Shown here: one piece after another, positions 8,811 through 17,887 of the stretch | Numbering within the stretch: the first letter of the stretch is position 1 | How the letters are laid out: every line of letters starts with the position of its first letter | Source: Pseudomonas graminis | GTDB taxonomy: Bacteria > Pseudomonadota > Gammaproteobacteria > Pseudomonadales > Pseudomonadaceae | Assembly: GCF_004364335.1 (NCBI RefSeq) | Contig: NZ_SOCR01000019.1 | Coordinates: 18,365 to 82,364 of the forward strand | Reading direction: 5' to 3' | DNA length: 64,000 bases | Translations under genes and position numbers: made by a program | The notes under the pieces: generated by a model | The model's input: only the letters and a program-made list of their open reading frames with translations | Told to the model about the DNA's origin: nothing | Databases searched by the model: none

Positions 8811-9969
8811 CAGCAAACCCCAGACTTCCTTGTTTGACCAGCTCACAGAGCAGGTTACGTCCATCGTCATCTGCCAGCCATTGGCCCAGATTGTCGATGT
8901 GCAGCGCATCGGCTGCGCAGATCATTTTCAGCAGTTCACGCAGATGGCCCGGCAACAGACGGCTCTGACCGCTGGCGAACAGCAGCAGGTCGTCGTCGAC
9001 TTCCGACCACGCCAGTCGCGCGCTCGGGTTGCGAATCAGCACGGCGCCCTGTTCCAGGCTGTCGAGCAGCTCGCTCTCGGCCAGTTCCGGGCCGACCACC
9101 AGCTCGGGATAACGAGGCTCGGTCATGAACTGGCCGAACCAGGTCAGCAGCAGGCGCTCGTCACCCATGTGCTCGGCCAGCAAGCCCTTCAGGCGGTCGA
9201 GGGCGTCGTGTTGAATCTGATGAGGGTCACTGACCGGTTGCGCGTCAGCGTCGGTGTAGCGCTCTTCTTCAGGCATGAACTGGCTGAGGAAGTCGGTGAA
9301 ATGGGTCAGCACTTCGGCGGCGCTTGGCGCGCGGAAGCCCACCGAGTAGGTCAGGCACTCATCCACCGCGACGCCGCAATGGGCCAGACGCGGCGGCAGG
9401 TAGAGCATGTCGCCGGGTTCCAGCGTCCACTCGTCGGTACCCTGGAAGTCGGCGAGGATACGCAGGTCGGCGTGCTCAAGCAGCTTGCTCTCGGAGTCGC
9501 ACATCTGGCCGATCTGCCAGTGACGCTTGCCGTGGCCTTGCAGCAGGAACACATCGTAGTTGTCGAAATGCGGACCCACGCTGCCGCCCGGCGCGGCGTA
9601 GCTGATCATCACGTCATCGATGCGCCAGCTTGGCAGGAAACGGAAGTTTTCCAGCAGCTCGCCGACTTCAGGCACGAACTGATCCACAGCCTGAACCAGC
9701 AGGGTCCACTCGCGTTCCGGCAGTTTGCTGAATTCGTCTTCGGCGAACGGGCCACGACGCAGCTCCCACGGGCGCTCGCCTTTTTCGATGACCAGACGCG
9801 ATTCGACTTCTTCCTCCAGCGCCAGGCCGGCCAGTTCGTCGGCATCGATCGGGCTCTGGAAGTCCGGAATGGCCTGACGGATCAGCAAGGGTTTCTTCTG
9901 CCAGTAGTCGCGCAGGAACTCGCGCGCCGTGATGCCACCTAGGAGCTGAAGAGGGATGTCAGGATTCAT
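8803..9969 (-). CDS. roxA: Ribosomal protein uL16 arginine hydroxylase, JmjC type
   Basis: This 388-residue protein has an N-terminal JmjC cupin and a C-terminal winged-helix-like region, as in YcfD/RoxA. GPHFDNYDVFLLQ supplies the Fe(II)-binding His-X-Asp pair, and HCGVAVDE supplies the distal histidine. YcfD hydroxylates an arginine of ribosomal protein uL16 using 2-oxoglutarate and oxygen. The gene lies between purB and the GNAT gene, which it overlaps by eight bases. Confidence 0.9.
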   Translation of the reverse strand: MNPDIPLQLLGGITAREFLRDYWQKKPLLIRQAIPDFQSPIDADELAGLALEEEVESRLVIEKGERPWELRRGPFAEDEFSKLPEREWTLLVQAVDQFVPEVGELLENFRFLPSWRIDDVMISYAAPGGSVGPHFDNYDVFLLQGHGKRHWQIGQMCDSESKLLEHADLRILADFQGTDEWTLEPGDMLYLPPRLAHCGVAVDECLTYSVGFRAPSAAEVLTHFTDFLSQFMPEEERYTDADAQPVSDPHQIQHDALDRLKGLLAEHMGDERLLLTWFGQFMTEPRYPELVVGPELAESELLDSLEQGAVLIRNPSARLAWSEVDDDLLLFASGQSRLLPGHLRELLKMICAADALHIDNLGQWLADDDGRNLLCELVKQGSLGFADE

Positions 9970-10002
9970 GTGTAACCTATTGAAAAAGCGCGTTTTTACG
10001 AC

Positions 10003-10032
10003 GGGAATAAAAACGCCCGGCTCAGCCGGGCG
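10003..10032 (-). terminator. Terminator of purB
   Basis: CGCCCGGC-TGA-GCCGGGCG is a perfect stem followed by TTTTTATT on the minus strand, 21 bases past the purB stop. Confidence 0.9.
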
Positions 10033-10053
10033 TTCAGAGCGGGTGCAGTGCAG

Positions 10054-11424
10054 TCAGATGCGCTTGGCTTGCGCGACAGCGTTGCCGATGTAATTCGCCG
10101 GCGTGAGCTTCTTCAGCTCGGCCCTGGCGTCGGCAGGCATGTCCAGACCGTCGATGAAGGTCAACAGCGCTTCAGGGCCGATGCCCTTGCCGCGCGTCAG
10201 TTCCTTGAGCTTCTCGTACGGGTTCTCGATGTCGTATCGACGCATGACCGTCTGGATCGGCTCGGCCAGGACTTCCCAGCAAGCGTCCAGATCGGCGGCG
10301 ATCTTCTGCTCGTTGAGTTCCAGCTTGCCGATGCCTTTCAGGCTCGCTTCGTAGGCAATCACGCTGTGAGCAAAGCCCACGCCGAGGTTGCGCAGTACGG
10401 TGGAGTCGGTCAGGTCACGCTGCCAGCGGGAGATCGGCAACTTGCTGGCCAGATGTTGAAACAGCGCGTTGGCGATGCCGAGGTTGCCTTCGGAGTTTTC
10501 GAAGTCGATCGGGTTGACCTTGTGCGGCATGGTCGACGAACCGATTTCACCGGCGATGGTGCGCTGCTTGAAATAGCCCAGGGAGATATAGCCCCAGATG
10601 TCGCGGTCGAAGTCGATCAGGATCGTGTTGTAACGGGCGATCGCGTCGAACAGCTCGGCGATGTAATCGTGGGGTTCGATCTGCGTGGTGTAGGGGTTGA
10701 AGCCCAGGCCCAGCTCGTCTTCGATGAAAGCGCGGGCGTTGGCTTCCCAGTCGATGTCCGGGTAGGCCGACAGGTGCGCGTTGTAGTTGCCGACGGCGCC
10801 GTTGATCTTGCCCAGCAGTGGCACGGCGGCCACTTGAGCGATCTGGCGTTCCAGGCGGTAGACGACGTTGGCCAGTTCCTTGCCCAGGGTGGTCGGCGAG
10901 GCCGGCTGGCCGTGGGTGCGCGAGAGCATCGGCACCGCGGCGAAACGGATCGCCAGCTCGCGGATGGACTCGGCGATCTGACGCATCAGCGGCAGCAGCA
11001 CGGTGTCACGGCCTTCACGCAGCATCAGCGCATGGGACAGGTTGTTGATGTCTTCGCTGGTGCAGGCGAAGTGAATGAACTCGCTGACCTTGGCCAGCTC
11101 CGGCAACTTCGCAGCCTGTTCCTTGAGCAGGTACTCGATGGCCTTGACGTCGTGGTTGGTGGTGCGCTCGATCTCTTTCACGCGCTCGGCGTGCTCGAGG
11201 GCGAAGTCATTGGCCAGGGCATCGAGGATGGCATTGGCTTCGGCGGAGAAGGCCGGGACTTCCGGGATTTGCGGGTGAGCCGCCAGGCGTTGCAGCCAGC
11301 GTACTTCCACCAGGGCGCGGAAACGGATCAGGCCGTATTCGCTGAAAATCGGGCGCAGGGCCTGGGTTTTGCCGGCGTAGCGGCCATCTACAGGGGAAAC
11401 CGCAGTGAGCGAAGAAAGCTGCAT
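10054..11424 (-). CDS. purB: Adenylosuccinate lyase
   Basis: PurB catalyses two fumarate-releasing steps of purine synthesis, forming AICAR and AMP. The fumarase/aspartase signature GSSTMPHKVNP is present near residue 295. SRTHGQPASPTTLGKE and TSEDINNLSHALML are further active-site segments. I take the ATG at 11424 (MQLSSLTAVSPVDGRY), giving 456 residues, the family length. It has its own terminator downstream. hflD lies 132 bases upstream on the same strand. Confidence 0.98.
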   Translation of the reverse strand: MQLSSLTAVSPVDGRYAGKTQALRPIFSEYGLIRFRALVEVRWLQRLAAHPQIPEVPAFSAEANAILDALANDFALEHAERVKEIERTTNHDVKAIEYLLKEQAAKLPELAKVSEFIHFACTSEDINNLSHALMLREGRDTVLLPLMRQIAESIRELAIRFAAVPMLSRTHGQPASPTTLGKELANVVYRLERQIAQVAAVPLLGKINGAVGNYNAHLSAYPDIDWEANARAFIEDELGLGFNPYTTQIEPHDYIAELFDAIARYNTILIDFDRDIWGYISLGYFKQRTIAGEIGSSTMPHKVNPIDFENSEGNLGIANALFQHLASKLPISRWQRDLTDSTVLRNLGVGFAHSVIAYEASLKGIGKLELNEQKIAADLDACWEVLAEPIQTVMRRYDIENPYEKLKELTRGKGIGPEALLTFIDGLDMPADARAELKKLTPANYIGNAVAQAKRI

Positions 11425-11556
11425 GGGGTGTTCTCGGACTGTCAGGCGACGAAAAGGGGCGCGTATCATACATGAAAATTCCGGTCAGCCGAGGCTGGCT
11501 GACCGTTATGAGTGGCGCGATGTCGGGTTCGGAGCAGGCTGAAGGGCGTGGGCCAC

Positions 11557-12177
11557 TCAGCGGTGAAGCAATGGATACAGTTCTTTCAATAACTTGCGAC
11601 GGCTGATGACCAGTTGCCAGCGGTGACCGCCCACTTGTCGCCAAAGTCGCGCGCAGCGAATCCCGGCCAGTAACAGCGCGCGGATTTTCGAGGCATTGTT
11701 GGGTTGCTGCAGATTGCGCATGTCGCCATGAACCTGAATCCGCTGACGCAAGGTGCTCAGGGTGTCCTGGTACAGCGCGCCGCTGGCGGCAATGACGTTC
11801 TCGTGAGCGATACCGAAATGCTCGACCTGGGATTTGATCTGCGGCAGGCGCTTGCCGATGGTGTCGAGCATGTCCTCGCGCTTGGACAGCTGGCGCTCCA
11901 GGCCCAGCATCGCCAGGGCATAACGCAAGGGTTCCCGTTGCAGGGTGGCCGGATCGCGTTCCAGAGCGCTGGCGAGGGCCCGATAGCCCTCATGCAGATT
12001 CAGGTCGTCGCCCCCAAACACGTCCAGCGTGTCTTTCGGGTCCAAGACCAGCAGCGTGCCCATCAGGCAACCAACGGCTGCTTCACCGGCCTGTCCGGTC
12101 TTGGCGATGCGATCGACCAGCACCGCAGCCTGGAAAACCCCGGCCAGGGCGACAAGTTGTTCCTGAATCGGGGTCAT
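11557..12177 (-). CDS. hflD: High-frequency lysogenization protein HflD homologue
   Basis: This 206-residue protein matches the HflD/YcfC family, with LAGVFQAAVLVDRIAKTG at the N-terminus and a C-terminal GIRCARLWRQVGGHRWQL segment. HflD is membrane-associated and mostly helical, and its cellular role is poorly defined. The mnmA-hflD-purB order is widely conserved. The start at 12177 (MTPIQEQ) overlaps the mnmA stop. Confidence 0.93.
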   Translation of the reverse strand: MTPIQEQLVALAGVFQAAVLVDRIAKTGQAGEAAVGCLMGTLLVLDPKDTLDVFGGDDLNLHEGYRALASALERDPATLQREPLRYALAMLGLERQLSKREDMLDTIGKRLPQIKSQVEHFGIAHENVIAASGALYQDTLSTLRQRIQVHGDMRNLQQPNNASKIRALLLAGIRCARLWRQVGGHRWQLVISRRKLLKELYPLLHR

Positions 12178-13307
12178 CAACGTGCATTCCTGGTGTGCCA
12201 CGGCTCGGCGATTTCGATGACGCCCCCACCCAGGCAGACCTCGCCGTCGTAAAACACGACGGACTGGCCCGGGGTGACCGCGCGTTGCGGCTCGTCAAAA
12301 GTGGCGCGATAGCCGGTTTTAGTGCGTTCCAGGGTGCAGCGCTGGTCGCTCTGGCGGTAACGCACCTTGGCGGTCAGCTGGCGCGGGCTGCTCAGGTCGA
12401 TCGGGTTGACCCAGTAGATCTCAGAGGCGAGCAGGGCGCGGGAGAACAGCCACGGATGCTCGTTGCCCTGGCCGACGATCAGCTCGTTTTGCTCCAGGTC
12501 CTTGACCAGCACGTACCACGGCTCATCGCCGGCATCTTTCAGGCCGCCAATGCCCAGGCCCTGACGCTGGCCGATGGTGTGGTACATCAAGCCGGCGTGG
12601 CGACCGATGACTTCGCCTTCGGTGGTCTTGATTTCGCCGGGCTGTGCAGGCAGGTATTGCTTGAGGAAATCGGTGAAACGACGTTCGCCGATGAAGCAAA
12701 TGCCGGTCGAGTCCTTCTTCTTCGCGGTCGCCAGCTGATACTTCTCGGCAATGGCGCGCACCTCGGGCTTCTCCAGCTCGCCGACCGGGAACAGGGTCTT
12801 GGCGATCTGCTCGCCGCCGACGGCATGCAGGAAGTAACTCTGGTCCTTGTTAGGGTCCAGGCCCTTGAGCAGTTCGGTACGGCCGTCGATGTCGCGGCGA
12901 CGCACGTAGTGACCGGTAGCGATCAGGTCGGCGCCGAGCATGAAGGCGTAGTCGAGGAAGGCTTTGAACTTGATCTCGCGGTTGCACAGGATGTCCGGGT
13001 TTGGCGTGCGCCCGGCCTTATATTCTTCGAGGAAGTGCTCAAAGACGTGATCCCAGTACTCGGCCGCGAAGTTCACGGTGTGCAGTTTGATGCCGATCTT
13101 GTCGCACACGGCCTGGGCGTCCGCGAGGTCGTCCATGGCGGTGCAGTATTCCGTTCCGTCGTCTTCTTCCCAGTTCTTCATGAACAGGCCTTCCACCTGA
13201 TACCCCTGCTCCATGAGCAGAAGGGCGGAGACCGAAGAATCCACGCCGCCGGACATGCCGACAATGACGCGCTTCTTTTCTGTATCGGAAAAGGCTGAAT
13301 CAGACAT
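12177..13307 (-). CDS. mnmA: tRNA-specific 2-thiouridylase
   Basis: MnmA adenylates and thiolates U34 of Lys, Glu and Gln tRNAs. VGMSGGVDSS (residues 16-25) is the PP-loop. A catalytic cysteine lies in PDILCNREIKF and its partner in STGICFIGER. The 376 residues match the family. The sulfur reaches MnmA through the Tus relay, whose genes tusEBCD lie at 32.6-34.0 kb in this window. Confidence 0.98.
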   Translation of the reverse strand: MSDSAFSDTEKKRVIVGMSGGVDSSVSALLLMEQGYQVEGLFMKNWEEDDGTEYCTAMDDLADAQAVCDKIGIKLHTVNFAAEYWDHVFEHFLEEYKAGRTPNPDILCNREIKFKAFLDYAFMLGADLIATGHYVRRRDIDGRTELLKGLDPNKDQSYFLHAVGGEQIAKTLFPVGELEKPEVRAIAEKYQLATAKKKDSTGICFIGERRFTDFLKQYLPAQPGEIKTTEGEVIGRHAGLMYHTIGQRQGLGIGGLKDAGDEPWYVLVKDLEQNELIVGQGNEHPWLFSRALLASEIYWVNPIDLSSPRQLTAKVRYRQSDQRCTLERTKTGYRATFDEPQRAVTPGQSVVFYDGEVCLGGGVIEIAEPWHTRNAR

Positions 13308-13404
13308 AGGAATTCGATTGGGTAGCAGCAGGAAAGGGCGCGATTCTAACAGGGAGTCGTCGCCAAGGCTAAAAGCTATTCAGTTGCGCTGACGCCTCCA
13401 CCGA

Positions 13405-13497
13405 GTGGGACCGGCTTTAGCCGGGAAGAGGCCTCAATGATGATCCTCAATTTCGCGGTGTGACATCTGACGCCTTCCCGGCTAAAGCCGGTCCCAC
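13405..13497. repeat. REPIN (GGACCGGCTTTAGCCGGGAAG family)
   Basis: Inverted arms GTGGGACCGGCTTTAGCCGG and its complement enclose a short centre. It is the same family as the element in the hrpR-hrpS gap at 55269-55454. A related half element (TAGGGCGGGCTCTTGCCGGGAAG) follows at about 13515-13537. Confidence 0.85.
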
Positions 13498-13544
13498 ACG
13501 ATGCATGCGGTCTGTAGGGCGGGCTCTTGCCGGGAAGCGCTTGG

Positions 13545-13985
13545 TCAGTCGCGTACAACCTCCAGGCTGTGAATCGGACCTGCCAGGTAGTCATCGATGC
13601 ACTGCAACACCAGCTCGCTGCGCCAGCGCTCCGGTTGATCCGCGAGTTCGTCGCGGCTGAACCATGGCGCACCGACGATGCCGGTGTCCAGCGCACGTTC
13701 GGGGTGGTGTCGCGTCGCTTTGGCCGAGAAACACACCCGCTGATAGGTCACGCCATTGCTCGGCGCGGTGTACAGGTAAATGCCGACGACGCCCGTCAGT
13801 TCGACGTCCCAGCCGGTTTCTTCCAGGGTTTCGCGGATGGCCGCTTCACGCAAGGTCTCATGAGGCTCCAGGTGCCCGGCAGGCTGATTGAGCACCAGCT
13901 TGCCGTTTTTCAATTCTTCGACGAACAGGAAACGGCCGTTGTCCTCGATGACGGTTGCGACGGTGATGTGGGGATGCCAGGTCAT
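13545..13985 (-). CDS. Nudix hydrolase, NudJ-like
   Basis: This 146-residue protein carries a Nudix box from GHLEPHETLREAA to ETLEETGW (about residues 37-58), with the REXXEE-type acidic core visible as RETLEETG. The family usually hydrolyses nucleoside di- or triphosphates or thiamine pyrophosphate precursors, and NudJ homologues typically neighbour mnmA. Here it lies upstream of mnmA on the same strand, separated by a REPIN. The exact substrate is not readable from sequence. Confidence 0.9.
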   Translation of the reverse strand: MTWHPHITVATVIEDNGRFLFVEELKNGKLVLNQPAGHLEPHETLREAAIRETLEETGWDVELTGVVGIYLYTAPSNGVTYQRVCFSAKATRHHPERALDTGIVGAPWFSRDELADQPERWRSELVLQCIDDYLAGPIHSLEVVRD

Positions 13986-14004
13986 TGGGGCTTCTCGTTA
14001 TCTG

Positions 14005-14089
14005 TAGGAGCCATCCGAGTTTACGAGGGTCGCGAAGCGAGTGTCAGGTAAACCGCATTCGTGACCGTCATAACCTGCGGTGGCTCCTA
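14005..14089. repeat. REP-like inverted repeat
   Basis: TAGGAGCCA and TGGCTCCTA arms enclose about 67 bases including CGAGGGTCGCGAAGCGAG. It looks like a third, weaker REP-type element between the Nudix gene and idh. Confidence 0.55.
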
Positions 14090-14105
14090 GAGGAATGGTG
14101 ACATC

Positions 14106-14138
14106 AAAAAAAAGCCCCGGCGCAATGGCCAGGGCTTT
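14106..14138 (-). terminator. Terminator of idh
   Basis: The AAAGCCC/GGGCTTT stem (14111-14117 with 14132-14138) has a T-rich run on the minus strand, about 40 bases past the idh stop. Confidence 0.8.
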
Positions 14139-14180
14139 CTTGTCGCACTCGGCAGCTTTTCAGCCGCCGGTCACTGCGCC

Positions 14181-16406
14181 TTACTTCAACGCATTGATCG
14201 CGTCGTTCAGGGTCTTGCTTGGGCGCATCGCGTTGCTGGCCAGTTCCGGGGTAGGGAAGTAGTAGCCGCCGATGTCCAATGGCTTGCCCTGTACGCTGTT
14301 CAGCTCGGCGACGATGGTCGCTTCGTTGTCAGTCAGGGTTTTTGCAAGCTCCGTGAACTTGGCTTGCAGCGCCGTATCTTCGGTCTGTGCCGCCAGAGCC
14401 TGAGCCCAGTAGGTGGCCAGATAGAAGTGGCTGCCACGGTTGTCGATACCGCCTACCTTGCGCGATGGCGATTTGTTGTTGTCCAGGAACTGACCGGTGG
14501 CCTTGTCCAGGGCCTTGGCAAGTACCAGCGCTTTCGGGTTGTCGTAGACGTTGCCCAGGTGCTCGAGAGAGGCGGCCAGTGCCAGGAATTCGCCCAGCGA
14601 ATCCCAGCGCAGGAAGTTCTCTTCGTTCAACTGTTGAACGTGCTTGGGCGCCGAACCACCTGCGCCGGTTTCGAACAGGCCACCGCCACTCATCAGCGGC
14701 ACGATGGACAGCATCTTGGCGCTGGTGCCCAGTTCCATGATCGGGAACAGGTCGGTCAGGTAGTCGCGCAACACGTTGCCGGTCACCGAAATGGTGTCCT
14801 TGCCCGCGCGGATACGCTCCAGGGAAACCTTCATCGCGTCGACTGGCGACTGGATGCTGATGTCCAGGCCTGCCGTATCGTGATCCTTCAGGTAGTGCTC
14901 GACCTTCTTGATCATCGCCGCGTCGTGGGCGCGCTCAGGGTCCAGCCAGAAAATGGCCGGTGTGCTGCTCAGGCGCGCACGGTTGACGGCCAGTTTGACC
15001 CAGTCCTGAATCGGCGCGTCCTTGGTCTGGCACATGCGCCAGATGTCGCCGGCTTCAACGGTCTGTTCCATCAAGACCTGACCTTTGTCGTCGGTCACAC
15101 GGACCACACCATCGGTTTGAATCTGGAAGGTCTTGTTGTGCGAGCCATACTCTTCGGCTTTCTGTGCCATCAGGCCAACGTTTGGCACGCTGCCCATGGT
15201 GGTCGGGTCGAAGGCGCCATGCTGCTTGCAGTCTTCGATCACGGCTTGATAGATGGTTGCGTAGCAGCGATCCGGAATCACGGCCTTGGTGTCCTGCAGG
15301 ACGCCGTCGTTGTTCCACATCTTGCCGGAATCACGAATCATGGCAGGCATCGAGGCGTCGACGATGACATCGCTCGGCACGTGCAGGTTGGTGATGCCCT
15401 TGTCGGAGTTGACCATCGCCAGAGGAGGGCGGGTCGCGTAAACGGCTTTGACGTCCGCTTCGATCTGCGCTTGCTGGTCGGCCGGCAGGTCTTTGATGCG
15501 GGCATACAGGTCGCCGATGCCGTTGTGCAGGTTGAAGCCGATTTCTTTCAGGACGTCAGCGTGCTTGCTCAGCGCTTCCTGATAGTACTCGGCGACGAAC
15601 TCACCAAACATGATCGGGTCCGAGACCTTCATCATGGTGGCTTTCAAATGCACCGAGAACAGCACGCCAAGCTTCTTGGCGTCTTCGATTTCACGGGCCA
15701 CGAAAGCACGCAGGGCTTTCTTGCTCATGGTCGCGCAGTCGATGATCTCGCCCGCCAGTACCGAAGTCTTGTCCTTCAGCACGGTGGTGCTGCCGTCCTT
15801 GCCGATCAGCTCGACCTTCACGGCGCCCGCGGCTTCGATCAGCGAGGATTGTTCGCTGCCATAGAAGTCGCCGTTGTCCATGTGCGCCACGTGGGACTTG
15901 GAGTCCGCAGCCCAGGCGCCCATTTTGTGAGGGTGCTTGCGTGCGAAGTTCTTGACGGAGAGCGGCGCCCGGCGATCAGAGTTACCTTCACGCAGAACCG
16001 GGTTAACGGCGCTGCCTTTCACTTTGTCGTAGCCAGCCAGGGCGACCTTGTCGGCTTCGGTGACGACTTCATCCGGGTAGTTCGGGATGTCGTAGCCCTT
16101 GGCTTGCAGTTCCTTGATCGCGGCCTTCAGTTGCGGAACCGAGGCGCTGATGTTCGGCAGCTTGATGATGTTGGCTTCGGGCGTGGTGGCCAGTTGGCCC
16201 AGCTCTGCCAGATCGTCGGAAACCTTCTTGTCACCCAGGCGCTCGGGAAAGCTGGCGAGGATGCGGGCTGCAAGCGAGATGTCGCGGGTTTCAACGGCGA
16301 TGTCAGCGGAGGCGGTGAACGCTTCGATGATAGGCAGCAGTGAGTAGGTGGCGAGGGCTGGCGCTTCGTCAGTGAAGGTGTAGATGATCTTCGAGCGGAT
16401 GGACAT
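14181..16406 (-). CDS. idh: Isocitrate dehydrogenase, NADP-dependent, monomeric type
   Basis: This 741-residue protein is the large monomeric isocitrate dehydrogenase, which oxidises isocitrate to 2-oxoglutarate with NADP+. It is unrelated in length to the roughly 420-residue dimeric Icd. The ATG at 16406 begins MSIRSKIIYTFTDEAPALAT, typical of the family. Further hallmarks are NSDRRAPLSVKNFARKHPH and LHVPSDVIVDASMPAMIRD. With AceA in the same window it sets the branch between TCA cycle and glyoxylate shunt. The dimeric icd gene is not found beside it. Confidence 0.97.
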   Translation of the reverse strand: MSIRSKIIYTFTDEAPALATYSLLPIIEAFTASADIAVETRDISLAARILASFPERLGDKKVSDDLAELGQLATTPEANIIKLPNISASVPQLKAAIKELQAKGYDIPNYPDEVVTEADKVALAGYDKVKGSAVNPVLREGNSDRRAPLSVKNFARKHPHKMGAWAADSKSHVAHMDNGDFYGSEQSSLIEAAGAVKVELIGKDGSTTVLKDKTSVLAGEIIDCATMSKKALRAFVAREIEDAKKLGVLFSVHLKATMMKVSDPIMFGEFVAEYYQEALSKHADVLKEIGFNLHNGIGDLYARIKDLPADQQAQIEADVKAVYATRPPLAMVNSDKGITNLHVPSDVIVDASMPAMIRDSGKMWNNDGVLQDTKAVIPDRCYATIYQAVIEDCKQHGAFDPTTMGSVPNVGLMAQKAEEYGSHNKTFQIQTDGVVRVTDDKGQVLMEQTVEAGDIWRMCQTKDAPIQDWVKLAVNRARLSSTPAIFWLDPERAHDAAMIKKVEHYLKDHDTAGLDISIQSPVDAMKVSLERIRAGKDTISVTGNVLRDYLTDLFPIMELGTSAKMLSIVPLMSGGGLFETGAGGSAPKHVQQLNEENFLRWDSLGEFLALAASLEHLGNVYDNPKALVLAKALDKATGQFLDNNKSPSRKVGGIDNRGSHFYLATYWAQALAAQTEDTALQAKFTELAKTLTDNEATIVAELNSVQGKPLDIGGYYFPTPELASNAMRPSKTLNDAINALK

Positions 16407-16917
16407 TTTCGGGATAACTCTCTTCTTTGCTGAGCGTACACAAAATTTCGAGATGCGCAGGGTAGGCACTTTCGCCCAAAGTATCGATGAGCCGAAAGTC
16501 GAGAATTTCGTCGCGTGATAGGGGGTGCATCAGTCGAGCGTCAAACGGTCAGACCCGGGTAGCGGTCTGGCCTGTCGAGGGCTGAAAGCCTGAGCTCAGG
16601 TGGTCCGGCCCCCAATGACCCAACGGTCACCGGCGCTGAGTATATCACCGCACTCGGCCATTACTACGGTACTCGTGTGACGGCTTTGCGGTGCCCGGGA
16701 CGATCGCGCGGGTCTCGGGAGGTGTCATGATTTCCCCGGAAAACCTTCCAGCCCTTGTAGTACGGGGGCTGCGGCAACCTGTCGCAGTATTGTGAGCCGA
16801 AAAGCCTGCTCCGGTCGCCGACCGGATTTCGACTAAAGGAGGACACTCGGCCCGGTGCCTTTTACTCGCTTCTATATAGAAGCATGGGATGTGTAGGGGA
16901 GGCGCACGGATGAGCGG
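16407..16917. other. Intergenic region between idh and cspD
   Basis: About 510 bases without a gene I can support. Short open frames here show no family resemblance. It must contain the idh promoter. In P. aeruginosa, as I recall, an icd gene occupies this position; I see no readable remnant. Confidence 0.5.
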
Positions 16918-16925
16918 CACAAAAA

Positions 16926-16958
16926 AAGCCGGTCAACCCTGAACGGATTGACCGGCTT
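16926..16958 (-). terminator. Terminator of cspD
   Basis: AAGCCGGTCAA / TTGACCGGCTT is a perfect 11-bp stem with a run of seven T on the minus strand, 46 bases past the cspD stop. Confidence 0.92.
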
Positions 16959-17004
16959 CTCGAATCTCGCGCTTGAACGGTCCGGCTCAGGCGTGATTGT
17001 TGCG

Positions 17005-17271
17005 CTATGCCTGTTGCTTCTCGAAATGTCGCGCTTGCTGCAGGGCTGCCTCAGGAATATCAGCAGGAGCTTTGGCACTGATGCCTACGGCATGAAGACC
17101 CTTGGGACCCTGAGTGATATCGAACTGAACCGGCTGGCCGGCCTTCAGGGTTTTATAGCCATCCATAGTGATCGCCGAGTAATGAGCGAACAGGTCTTCA
17201 GACTTGCCGTCTTCAACGATGAAGCCATACCCCTTGGCGTTGTTGAACCACTTGACCTTACCGCTGTACAT
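17005..17271 (-). CDS. cspD: Cold-shock-like protein CspD
   Basis: This 88-residue OB-fold nucleic-acid-binding protein contains GKVKWFNNAKGYGFI (RNP1) and DLFAHYSAI (RNP2), plus a C-terminal extension rich in Ala/Gln found in CspD. The ATG at 17271 follows a GAGGG site. It is divergent from clpS, the conserved arrangement. CspD inhibits replication in stationary phase in E. coli, and the role here is assumed similar. Confidence 0.95.
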   Translation of the reverse strand: MYSGKVKWFNNAKGYGFIVEDGKSEDLFAHYSAITMDGYKTLKAGQPVQFDITQGPKGLHAVGISAKAPADIPEAALQQARHFEKQQA

Positions 17272-17494
17272 AGTCACATCCCTCTGCAAAGGACTCCGAT
17301 GGGAGTATCATCACCTCTCATCCGCCGGACCTAAAAAAATTTTGGTTGACTGCGCGGACCCTTTTTACCCAATGTGGGTTCTATTGTTTGTAACACTGAT
17401 TGGCCGATAGTCAAGGTCAAGCGGCGGTCCAGTTGAAAACCGGTATCACCGCCACCATTTATTTCAATCACGTCCTCTGTGAACCTTCTTTACC

Positions 17495-17857
17495 ATGCAT
17501 GCAATCAGCAAGATTCGACTAACATTCAATCAGGATGACCCGCATCCCCATGAGGACGATGCGTCGGGCACCGCTGTACAGGAAGCCAAGCCGATATTGC
17601 AGGTGCCGCCTATGTACAAGGTGGTTTTGTTCAACGATGACTACACCCCGATGGATTTTGTTGTCGAAGTCCTCGAGGTGTTTTTCAACCTGAATCGTGA
17701 GCTGGCGACCAAGGTCATGCTGGCCGTCCATACAGAGGGACGGGCCGTTTGCGGATTGTTTACCCGCGACATCGCCGAAACCAAGGCTATGCAGGTCAAC
17801 CAGTACGCCAGGGAAAGCCAGCATCCGCTACTCTGTGAAATCGAGAAGGACGGTTAA
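17495..17857 (+). CDS. clpS: ATP-dependent Clp protease adaptor ClpS
   Basis: ClpS delivers N-degron substrates to ClpAP. The 120-residue protein has a flexible N-terminal arm and the folded core starting PPMYKVVLFNDDYTPMDFVV, which forms the hydrophobic pocket for N-terminal Phe, Leu, Trp and Tyr. HTEGRAVCG is also conserved. It lies 30 bases before clpA. Confidence 0.97.
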   Translation: MHAISKIRLTFNQDDPHPHEDDASGTAVQEAKPILQVPPMYKVVLFNDDYTPMDFVVEVLEVFFNLNRELATKVMLAVHTEGRAVCGLFTRDIAETKAMQVNQYARESQHPLLCEIEKDG

Positions 17858-17887
17858 CCGCCGGACACTTGGGTATGAGGTGAAGCT

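Noticed and set aside
16645..16920. Possible remnant of icd between idh and cspD
   Set aside because: Short frames here show no isocitrate dehydrogenase motifs.
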